From contig CAJQUN010000002.1 in assembly GCA_907163345.1 (NCBI GenBank), positions 45,113,754 through 45,177,753 on the forward strand: DNA of 64,000 bases. The letters run 5' to 3'. The position numbers were made by a program, and so were the translations under genes. Positions within the stretch are counted from its first letter, which is position 1; each line of letters starts with the position of its first letter. Shown here piece after piece: positions 34,680 to 44,452 of this stretch. The DNA is from Haberlea rhodopensis (taxonomy: Eukaryota > Streptophyta > Magnoliopsida > Lamiales > Gesneriaceae). The notes under the pieces are model-generated. The model did no database searches. It had not been told where the DNA came from and saw nothing but the letters and a program-made list of their open reading frames with translations.

Positions 34680-36600
34680 TGACAAAGATATCATCCCGTG
34701 ATATTCACCACCTGCCCACGATGCTTGACACGCATCGTCAAGATGGGGACCACTAGCATACAACAGTATACTCACAAAAGAAACCAGTCTTCGTTTCCCT
34801 GTCCATCTCCTCCAAAGGAGTAGTTGCACCACTTGCAACCCGGACCGGGTTACCCACGGTCACTAATCCACTCAAAATACATCACCGAGGATGTTTACAC
34901 CGGTGTGTTCCAAAAATCATATCTTGGTCCCGACACACCATCAAGACTCCACAAGGTCTCGAGTTCCACAGGGGACATGCAAGGCAACCAAATGCATTCC
35001 TACACACGTGTCAACCATGACACTAAACAAATCCGAATCTCGGCCATCCCTCATTTATCCTTGGATCCAACAATCCTAAAATAGGAAGGCTATCGAATTA
35101 TCCAACAAGAACCACCATGGTTCCAAAACACGTCGATCCCTCCTCGGGGGAATCAAACAACCCTCACGATCATTCATCAGAATGCATCGTGCCATCGAGA
35201 TTACCGATCTCGAGGTTCCACAATCTCACACCGGAGATCCACTTAACCAAGTATACACACTCGACGTTCCACAATGAACAAAATAAGGTTGGCATTCGTA
35301 TACACACACGGCATACATGCCCATACACCCACACAACATGCATACGCAATGCAATAGACTCGGGTGTCTCCAATCATACCCACATCCCAAAGCCAACTGT
35401 CAATCTTCGATTATTCTCACCCCACGGAGAATGATGGTTGACAAACCATAACCAAAGGGTGTGATTTCAACATCACCATCACACGAATCAAAATAACGAA
35501 TCTCCCCAAAAGATTCAACCGGTAGGAATCATAATACCGTCTTCCTCTCAAGGAAGAAGTCATGAATCCATGATCTTCCAATCCTCGAACCACCGTTCGG
35601 AGAACCTGGGTATATTTATACCAAAACATATCCCGGAACCCAGAAATACACAATTGGTTAGAGTAGTGCATCAATACTACCATTACCCGATCCAAAATCC
35701 GTATACGCCATGTATACTCATCCCAACGATGCTCTGTACTAATACCATAGTACTCCACAATCGAGCATCTCCCGAAGACGTCTCCTCAAACGTCTCACCG
35801 AGGTAAGAAATCCATTACCCGGTCCAACACCAGTAATACGTACCATGACTGATTTACAATCAGTCCACGACCGATGCAAGCTGTCTCCAAGACAGTACAA
35901 TCCAAATCTCTCCAAGAGATAAGGTCAAAATAGTAGTGTCACCTCACTAACCATATCTCACAAACCACTGTGACTCCCATTGCATGCCATATGCAAGGAT
36001 GCTCAACCAGAGCTAACCACGACTTGACGACACTCACGTTGGCATTCCAAACAGAATTGAGCTGTCCCAAAACAAGTCTCTCAAAACAATGACGTATAAA
36101 CGTCCCCGTGAGGTATTCCCTACCTCAAATACCATGCCACATAGAGACTACAAGAGTCCACCATAACCCTCATCGTATCACCATACGATTCACCAAACTC
36201 GAGTCCAACGAGCATTATAATAGCTAACACAAGCACACCAAAGTACTGCAACAATACCTGGCTAGTGATTCGCTGGTCCCATAGGCTTATACCAACCTAT
36301 CAACGTGACACACATACCATCCCGGTATACCATACCGCACAAACCATTAGAGTTGTGGGTCATTGCCCAACATATCTCTAAAACACCAAAGCATACTAGA
36401 CAACCCAGCGTCCATGCTCAATTATCATGCAATCCTAATCCATTAGGACTTATTCCTCGCCCTTAGGGTGGGTGCAACCATGCGTACGCCAAATCACAAC
36501 AACAAGCGAGTAGTTTCCTCAATGACTACTCTTACCACCAATCACTTGGCCTTAGCCATCCCAGCGAGCATACCCAAGGGTATCATTGCTCGACAAATAT
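34680..36600. repeat. Dense array of short perfect hairpins in LARD interior
   Basis: Successive perfect inverted repeats with different stem sequences. Examples (stem-loop length-stem): ACGATGC-7-GCATCGT at 34718; GTTGCA-5-TGCAAC at 34823; CGAGAT-5-ATCTCG at 35196; TCTTCCT-4-AGGAAGA at 35540; GACTGATT-3-AATCAGTC at 35847; CTGTCT-3-AGACAG at 35881; ATCTCT-3-AGAGAT at 35906; TTGCAT-5-ATGCAA at 35980; TGAGGTA-5-TACCTCA at 36109; ATCGTAT-4-ATACGAT at 36172; TCCTAAT-2-ATTAGGA at 36433; GAGTAGT-10-ACTACTC at 36508. Between 35847 and 36013 a hairpin starts every 21-34 bp. No gene is recognised in the region. Confidence 0.88.
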
Positions 36601-36889
36601 TTACCTCTACAATATGATGCGGTACACTCACCGGTACAATGCATCAATACTCCATCGAGCAAACCTGCTCGGCAAAAGGTCTCGTCGACCAATGACCCAG
36701 ACTCTACTATGTGCTCACCATCGGCACTCAAACCATACAACCAAATACATAACACGAATGTATAACTCACCAAAACGACGCCAAGCGTCCATATAGATAT
36801 CTAAATAACATCGTCAAACACATGACGGCACATGTCTACACACGACATCCATAATCTCAATACTGATAACAAAAGTAATATGACATACC

Positions 36890-37930
36890 TCATCGCTATC
36901 GAGATAGCGGAATACCTGTATCCATCGTCCACCAGCGGTACATAAGCAGCACCCATCGCTCGTAGGCGGCATAATCCAGTGCTATACACATAGCGGTATA
37001 ATCCATCGCTATAGAATCAGCGGCATTATCCCTCGCCATAGAGTCAGCGGCATAAAACATCGCCCAAGAATATCTGGCGGTATGAAGCATCGCCATAGAT
37101 GTAGCGGAATATACCATCGCTATATGATACTTGGCGGCATAAACCATCGCCAATAGAATACCTGGCGGCATGAACCATCGCCAATAGAATACCTGGCGGC
37201 ATGAACCATCGCCAATAGAATACCTGGCGGCATGAACCATCGCCAATAGAATACCTGGCGGCATGAACCATCGCCAATAGAATACCTGGCTAATCGCGGA
37301 CTCAAGAGGTACTCACACTCATGTAGTACTTTGTTCCCGATCACATTGCTACGTCATGACAACGGCATCCTCGCTTCGACGTGACAGCGGCATGTATCAT
37401 CGCTTCGACACGACAGCGGCATCATCGTTTCGACATGACGGTGGTACCATCGCTTCGACGTGACAGCGGCATTTACCATCGCTTCGACACGACAGCGGCA
37501 TTTACCATCATTCCGGCATGACAGCGGAAATACCCCTCGCTTCGACATATTAGCGGCATAATATCCCTCGCAATAGTAATATGACAGCGGCATTATCCTT
37601 CGCTTCGACATATTTGCGGCAAATATTCTTCATCGCTATAATATGACAGCGGCAAGTATTCACATCGCTACGCCATGCATGCAACCGTAATGCATAACCC
37701 GTATTTCAATAATTGTTTCGGCACGACAGCGGCATCATCGCTTCGACGTGACAGCGGCATTTACCATCGCTTCGACACGACAGCGGCATCATCGCTTCGA
37801 CGTGCATGCAACCTTAATGCATAACCTGTATTCCCATAGACATCGCCATGAGTGTATTTTAATGCACCTCGCTCCAACATGTAGCGGCAAAGCATTAAAA
37901 TCATCACTCCGATGTATACCTATGCAACCG
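36890..37930. repeat. 31-36-bp minisatellite with CGCY...RGCG half-stems
   Basis: Five near-identical 31-bp units start at 37148, 37179, 37210, 37241 and 37272 (CGCC AATAGAATACCT GGCGGCAT). Degenerate relatives flank them: 36890-37140, and 37355-37930 with CGCTTCGACAYGACAGCGGCAT. Each unit has a short inverted repeat, CGCC with GGCG or CGCT with AGCG. Similar motifs occur in the LTR at 32767-32880. Confidence 0.9.
37301..37339. repeat. Single copy of the AAGAGGT...GTAGYACTTTG module in the LARD leader
   Basis: Reads ACTCAAGAGGTACTCAC then ATGTAGTACTTTGTTCCC, matching the Tekay-LTR and TRIM modules with a short deletion. It lies in the same orientation relative to the element. Confidence 0.75.
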
Positions 37931-38116
37931 TAATGCATAGTCCATGTCTCATAAGACCCTGCAACCACCATGGTTAGCAACACATATTCCAATTATGAAC
38001 ACATATCATAAACGCACATAAGCAATCATGCATAAGTATGTGCTTCTCATTCCCAATAACATGTTCCTAGGCCCTCAACAGCCCCAAAGAGCTAACCACT
38101 GCTCTGATACCACTAA

Positions 38117-40614
38117 TGTAAGGACCCCCGTGCCCTTAACCCGTAATTAGTGCATTAAGCCATACCATGAGTGCATATAATCATACCATCAGGGGGAAAA
38201 ACCCTATGCAAGTGCAACACCGTAGGCTACCCAGAAAATTTCTTGCATTCAATTCCCAATATTCATATTCCCCCTACTATTATTATTCACATAACATGCA
38301 CCCACATAATACACTAATATGCTCTTAGTTCATTTAGCAATTCCATAATTAATTGCATGCAACCATAATGAACAGAAAGAGGCCATAGCCCATTTATACA
38401 TCCCATATACACGTAAGGTGTACTCACATAAGAGCACTCAATGAATAAGCGTGTATTTGATGCATAAAAACTATACCGGATACCGTTACTGGTACTTCAA
38501 TCCTGGAAGCACCTTCCAAGCACAACTCGATCTCAACATTGGATCTGCGCACTTCTTTGACCAGCTCTGGTACCTCGATCCCGGAAGTACCCCAATCAAC
38601 AGCCCGAGCTCGACTCCATAGCCGCTACACCTGTGTTACCTGCCCCAACAGAGACAGCCCCCACACGGGGTGAGCATACCAATACCACCAATCCAAAATA
38701 ATAATATCGCAATTCATAATTTACAGAATGTAAATGCCATAATTAAATGATACTCCCTGAATGGTAACACCCTTATCCGGGATCCCATGTATTGTCCCTG
38801 TTCTCAACACAACCAAACTCATCAAATTCCCAAAGCCAGTTAATCGCCATATAGATTAACTAATATAGTTCTATCATGCCAGTTCCATAATCAATGTGTA
38901 AAATCAGCATATATATATATAGGCCATAGATTTCACATACATTTAACCAAGGATTCCATGTTCCCATAACATTGCTCGCTCCACAATAGCGGCATTCTAA
39001 ACCCAGCGCACGCTCAACAATAGCGGCGTCATGACCGATGGTCGCTCAACGGCGACAACACCCAATCGTTGCTCGCTCTAAAGCGGCACCCTATGATTTC
39101 CAATGTATGTCTATTTATCACAGTTACCATATACCATGCATTCCACAAACCAATCATTGCAAGTACCATAAATCATGCATTTCGATACCCATCTATTTCC
39201 AATACCATATACCATGCATTTCAATACCCATTTATTGTAAATGCCACACATTATGCATTTCAATGCCCATTTATTACAATTACCATATATCATGCATTTC
39301 ACTATTGCAACATTATAAAAAGGCTATGCTCGTACGTTATACGTACCTTAGCATTCCGTAGTCCATATCAAGCCTGGCTTGAGTTCCATGCCCCGAGAAA
39401 CATGTGCTAAAACACATAAATATTCACAATTAAATACGAACATGCAACCCATGCTCAAGCACACCCATAACCCTCAAAATATTGTCAACCCACGACAATT
39501 TACCATTTACAAGACCCGGGGCAGGGCATATACAGGGAGGGGAAACGAATGAGACAATATCAAAAATTGCTCAAGAACCACTCCTAAAATTCGAACCCCA
39601 ACCACACAAATCAAATCCAAAAATCACCATAATTCATTTAAAACATGAATTAATCAATCAACAACATGAATAATCGCCCCACATGCGAAACCCCCAAAAT
39701 TCGAATTTAAAGCCCTAAATTCGAATCCAATTCCTCAATTCGAACCCAATAAGCATCTAAACCATAAATTAATTAATTAACAACAAGAATCAACATCCCC
39801 AAACCAAAACCCCCAAAATTCGAACCCTAACCCGCCCAACACAAGAAATTCGAACCAAACCATGCAATCCAGCGCTCAAATCGAATCAATTGGCAACCAA
39901 AATCCTTGAACCACAAAGCATAAATTTTCGACACAAAATGCAGTACAAAACGCCCCAAAAACACTGGAAAAAGAGCCCCAAAAATCGTACCAAAAACGAG
40001 CCACAAAATCGAACAGAAACCCAGTTCGAACCCTAGCGCTTTCTGCAGAAATCCGAGCTCAAATCGCGACCAAACCTCAAATTGATTGTATGTATAGCTG
40101 CGCCTCGGAGAGACGATTCCAACGGCGGGTCGCACGCGCCGAACGGCGGCCGGACGGCGGCGGGCGCACGCCTTGAAGCGGCGGGGGTCAAAGGGGATCG
40201 GGAAAGCTCGCGCGCGGGAAGAGAGGAGGAAGAAGAGGAAAATGGTTCCGATAATTAAAATCCCGGGTTTAATTGGTATTTATAGCAAAAATACCCCGAA
40301 ATACTAATAGCCCCACAAATACATCATGATTCATTAAAAATCATCTGTTTTTAAAAACTCTCTCTCTAACTCAAAAACTCCCTACCGGTGTCCACACCAA
40401 GCACCCGAGATTCCGAGTCACACTAAAAACCCAACTCGCAGGTTTTCACCGGAATGAGAATACGATCTCAACCTCGGGATCCAACGATCCCAAATGCCCG
40501 ATTTACCAACCTCGGGAGATGCCAAACCGCAATTAATTCCTAATTGTCACAATTAAAAATCCATCAAGGATTAATACAACACCGGGATTACCCCCATAAT
40601 TCCCGGACATCACA
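38117..40614 (-). repeat. LARD 5' LTR
   Basis: 2498 bp, same length as 31909-34406 with no difference noted by eye. Flanked inside by the primer site and outside by TTCAC. Confidence 0.97.
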
Positions 40615-40652
40615 TTCACCCCCCCTCTAAACACTCCGGACCGATCCTAACA

Positions 40653-41050
40653 CACTATTAAGGTGGTAGTGCACTTGCTTATTATTAAGTTGGTGCGCCT
40701 AAATTTGACAAGTTGGTGCACGTAACTTTAAGCAAAACTGTGGTTCAACAAGGTGGTGCACTTAATTTTAACAAAATCACGGTTTTTGTCTACCGATGCA
40801 TGTTTTTACATGTGCACCCGCAAACACAAGATGCAAAGAAATTATCAAAACACATTTTTTATATTAAGGTAGTGGTTCACTTGCTTATATTAAATTGGTG
40901 CGCCTAAATTTGACAAGTTGGTGCACGTAATTTAAATTAAAATGATGATTTTAACATGGTGGTGCACTTAATTTTAACAAATTCACGGATTTTGTCTACC
41001 TGTGCATTTTTTTACACGTGCACCAGTGCACGCGAATCACAACGGTGCAC
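40653..41050. repeat. GTGCAC-rich tandem repeat array, right part
   Basis: Continuation of 30395-30842 after the nested insertion. Two more hairpin cores lie near 40795 and 41001 (the latter degenerate on its left arm), with TGGTGCAC and AAATTTGACAAGTTGG motifs in the same order. Confidence 0.85.
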
Positions 41051-42465
41051 ACAATGATGAAGACTTGGATGAAAAGTGTGTAGCGATGAAGACGTATACA
41101 TATGAATGAGTTAGCAGAGAAGATTGTTGTAATTTCATTGTTTTTTCGTTCTTAGTTATTGTTATTTTCTTCTTTGTTAAACATTTTCATTTTTCCATCC
41201 ACTGTTACGTTGGAACAAATTTATGTAATATGTTAATTACATTTCAATGAAATGTTCGTAACAATTGAATCTCTGCCTGATGTTTACCAATTTACGCACA
41301 ATAAAATCGAAAGAAATAAGCTACAGAAATGAGGCAGAGATTAGGAGGTAAGAGAAGAAGATGAACTTTTTTAAAAAAGGAAGAAGACGAACATTAGGGT
41401 TTGCAGGAATGGGTTTTCTGCAAGGAAGAAGGAAGGGCCGAGCGTCGCCGGTGAGAAAGTAGGCTGGCAGCCGTGGCTTCCATGAAGGAGGAGGCTAGGA
41501 TTTGATGGTGAGGTGAGGAAGATGAAGTCTGAGAGATGGGTGAGAGAGGTGATGAATTTTAGGGTTATGGTTATTTGAGGGTATTTTAGTATAAGCAAAA
41601 AATCTAATAGATTAAAGATTTAAAAAATGGACCTATGTGAATAAACTTTTTAGAAAGGTGCATTGTTATGATTTGTTGTTTTTTGCCCAGATTTAGTTGA
41701 ATAAAAGTTTTATAAGTGATACTTTTTAGTAATTTTCCCAAATTTTATTAGTAGAAGGCCAAGCCCAATAATTTTTTGTTTGTAGTAGTACTAGGACATA
41801 CCCAAATGGTTAATTTTAGCTCGCAAAGCCAAGTCCTTAACATGAATATAATTATATATATGAAACACAATTTACATTAAATTGGAATATAATAATATAT
41901 GAAATATATATATATATATATATTATTTTTTTGCATTAAATAGTTTTAATATATCATGATGATATTTGTTTTGAATAATGAACAAAATAAGCATTCATAG
42001 TTATAAATAAGAATCTTTATTTTTGTTTTATTGTTTTTACAATGTTTTATATATTTCTTATTTTTTGACATTTTCATTTGTGTATTTAATTGATATATTC
42101 TCAATTATGATGTATGACACTTAAATATATCTTGATACATTAATTTTCATATAAATGAATTTTTTCAAATAAAAAAATTATTATTTTAATTTAATTTAGC
42201 ATACCCGACCCTGAAATCCTTGTTTCGTCCCTCTCTACGCCCTCCGAATTTCAAACTTATCAATTTTGAAGTCAATATAAAGACAATTTCTCCAGGAAAT
42301 GTGTTGGGGCCAAGAAATAATTGTGTATTGAGCTAAAAAATGTTACTATAATTTAATTAAGTTCTTCAAGTTCTTTTCTGTTACTAGAAAAAAATATTGA
42401 AATATGAAATATTTAAGTTATGTAATATTTTCGTTACATCTTTAATGAAAATGGAATTCATGATC
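41051..42465. other. Intergenic sequence without recognised genes
   Basis: AT-rich, with an (AT)n microsatellite near 41907-41922. A 41390-41590 stretch is richer in GC and purine on the + strand, but its longest ORF resembles nothing I know. Confidence 0.5.
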
Positions 42466-42529
42466 ATATACAATTACATGCATGCTTACGTTGGAACACC
42501 AAGAATAAAAGTAATATAGGAGAATTCCA

Positions 42530-43113
42530 TTATGATGCACAAGGCTGTGTGCATTTCGCGATTGATCTTTTGGAACAATATCGGAATGCTACTATCATGA
42601 ATACACCTGAACCGACAGAAGTTATTTCAACAGGATGGCAACCACCCCTAATCAATCTTATTAAAGTCAGTTGTGATGCAACAATATTTGATAAAGAAAA
42701 ATCTGCTGGTTTTGGAGTCATCGCTATAGATTTTAAAGGGATGTGTTTAGCCTACCCAACGACACCTGAAATGACCGAAACTTTGGCGATAAGGGATGGA
42801 ATTGAATTGGCACGGCAGGATAGATGGAATCGAATCCTGATTGAAAGTGATTGTCTGACCGTAATTCATGCAATCAATTCAACAGCTGATAATCTATCAT
42901 CAGCTGGGCCTATTATCACAGACATATGATGAGGTAATTCACGGAAGCTCATATTCAACATGTTCGAAGAGCTGGAAATAGTGCAGCACATCTTCTAGCA
43001 AAAAATGCATTCAACATTTGGTTTATCTAATTTTCCAGCTTTTGTTCATCATATTGTAATCACTGAAACTCCTTGTTGATTAATGCAATATCGTTTAGTT
43101 CTAAAAAAAAATG
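42530..43113 (+). pseudogene. 5'-truncated LINE: RNase H-like domain fragment
   Basis: An open stretch (42549-42929) reads WQPPLINLIKVSCDAT, GFGVIAIDFKG, ETLAIRDGIELA and ILIESDCLTVIHAI, the pattern of the RVT_3/RNase H domain at the C-terminus of plant L1-type LINE ORF2. A frameshift near 42925 is followed by HVRRAGNSAAHLLAKNA, the conserved end of that domain. An A-tract at 43104-43113 closes the copy, as expected for target-primed retrotransposition. Everything upstream of RNase H is missing. A host RNase H-like gene fragment is the alternative, less likely with the A-tract. Confidence 0.75.
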
Positions 43114-43184
43114 ATAAAATCATGGTTTTCTAAAGTGCGGTTCTTAAGGGAGTTGCTGACTTCTGGTTATTGCCGCCCATGCTT

Positions 43185-43560
43185 GCATGAAGACATGATT
43201 TTGCCTTATTTATAGATCAATTTAATATGATAGGTCTAAAATGTTTGATATATTAATTTATGTATTTTTATTTAAAATGTGTTTTTTATATTGAGTTATT
43301 GTATAAGTGGCCCCAAACTGGATGCATACAAGTCAGGGGCGGAGCCACCTTTGGGCTAGGGTAGGCTCCAAGGGTGGCTCCATATCCCCATGCAAATTTT
43401 CAGACAAAAAATATTTTTTGTGTTAATTTTCGAGAATTTAGTTTTTTAGTCCAACACTCTAAATCATGATAGCTCTTTAGCCCTACCTAACCCAACAAAA
43501 CTCATATATTTGTGAATCTTGCCTCCGCACCTTATATAAGTATTTCCCCATACTTGCTCA
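43185..43560. repeat. Dispersed repeat family 1, copy 2 (interrupted)
   Basis: Similar to 27950-28110. The similarity breaks at ATGCATACAAGT (43333) and resumes after the MITE at 43534 (ATATAAGTATT). Confidence 0.75.
43334..43533. mobile_element. 200-bp hAT-type MITE
   Basis: Starts CAGGGGCGGAGCC and ends CCTCCGCACCTT, a decayed inverted terminus of CAGGGGCGGA. Flanks ATACAAGT (43326-43333) and ATATAAGT (43534-43541) form an 8-bp target duplication with one mismatch. The related unoccupied site near 28095-28102 reads ATATAAAT. Confidence 0.85.
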
Positions 43561-44452
43561 CATGGTTTGCCAACTAACTCATCATGGCCTTTCCACATAA
43601 ACGATCTTTGTTTCGTACATACACACACACGCTCATTCACTGAAATCATCAATTCTTCGAAAAGTTACAAAATTTTAAAAAGTGCATTTTTTCGTTTGCC
43701 ATCCGAGTCAACAATTTTTCTGTGTATTCATAGATTTGACAGTATAAGACATCACAAGACACACCCAAGACATCCAAGCATATAGTCCTTATGTCGACCA
43801 ACCGTTTAATTTAAGCTCTTTTCGCTTCCATTATATAAAAAAATAAAATTGCACGTCTGACCAGTGGCCAAAACTATAGCTATTGATGTGATGGTAGTCT
43901 TTGATTCTGTCGGCTGCCAAAATATTATCACACTGCTAACAAAATAAGTGAAAGTTACATTTTATCGTTATTTTCAATAGCTAAGCTATATTAAACTGAC
44001 AGATAAATTTTCATATACTTAAACCTGATACTGAGAATATGTAACATTGTAGTATTACGAATATTGGGCCGGGCCCGGATTGTAGTTTAGTAGCTTAAGT
44101 CCTCGTTGCTGGCGATTGGTCCAATAGATAATGGGCCTAATATCTGCTTGATTTTTTTTTAATTTCAAAAGTACAATCCAATTTCATTCTTCCTACCCAT
44201 TTTATTTTTACAATAAGTATGACGTCTGGACAAAGTTCATTAGGCCCAAGCCAAAGCCCAAACCAACTGTTCCCACTGAATATATGGATATGGCTATATA
44301 TGTAGTTGACAAGTTGATTAAAGTTTATTTGTATCACATATGACCGACAAATACTTTTTAAGTTAAATTTCGCATATACCATAATTTCAAGATTCAATTT
44401 TACATAACACATCCCCACATCTTCTTATTCTTCTACTTACACAAATTTTAGG
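43561..44452. other. Intergenic/3' flank of the MYC_N gene
   Basis: No gene recognised. GGGCC-containing motifs (44064-44076, 44132-44138, 44243-44249) are scattered here; such motifs can be promoter elements in plants, but no adjacent transcript start can be supported. Confidence 0.4.

Larger units (their letters stand above)
31904..40619 (-). mobile_element. Young non-autonomous large LTR element (LARD)
   Basis: The element is 31909-40614 between perfect TTCAC target duplications (31904-31908 and 40615-40619). Both LTRs are exactly 2498 bp, and I saw no difference between them where compared. The complement of the primer site (TGCTCTGATACCA, 38100-38112) lies next to the right LTR, and GTAGGGGATAA-type purine sequence (minus strand, 34407-34420) lies next to the left LTR, so the element reads on the minus strand. 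TGTGATGTCC at its 5' end and the purine-tract context resemble Tekay/Del elements. The 3710-bp interior has no recognisable gag, protease, reverse transcriptase or integrase. Confidence 0.95.
30838..40657. mobile_element. Solo LTR (Copia/SIRE-like), split by a younger element
   Basis: The outer sequence is 30843-31908 plus 40620-40652, about 1.1 kb once the inner element is removed. It has TGTTAG...CTAACA termini and perfect CACTA target duplications (30838-30842 and 40653-40657). It contains a TATA motif (CTATAAAAGGA near 31311) as expected of a promoter-bearing LTR. No internal region or partner LTR is present, so it is a solo LTR. Assignment to a SIRE-like Copia family rests on general LTR features and is tentative. 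Confidence 0.88.

Noticed and set aside
36890..37340. CRISPR-like array of 31-bp units
   Set aside because: Units are contiguous with no variable spacers, and the host is a plant. It is a minisatellite in a retroelement.
41371..41598. 75-codon minus-strand ORF
   Set aside because: Hydrophobic Ser/Pro/Leu composition from purine-rich DNA, with no homology, promoter or conserved motif I can see.
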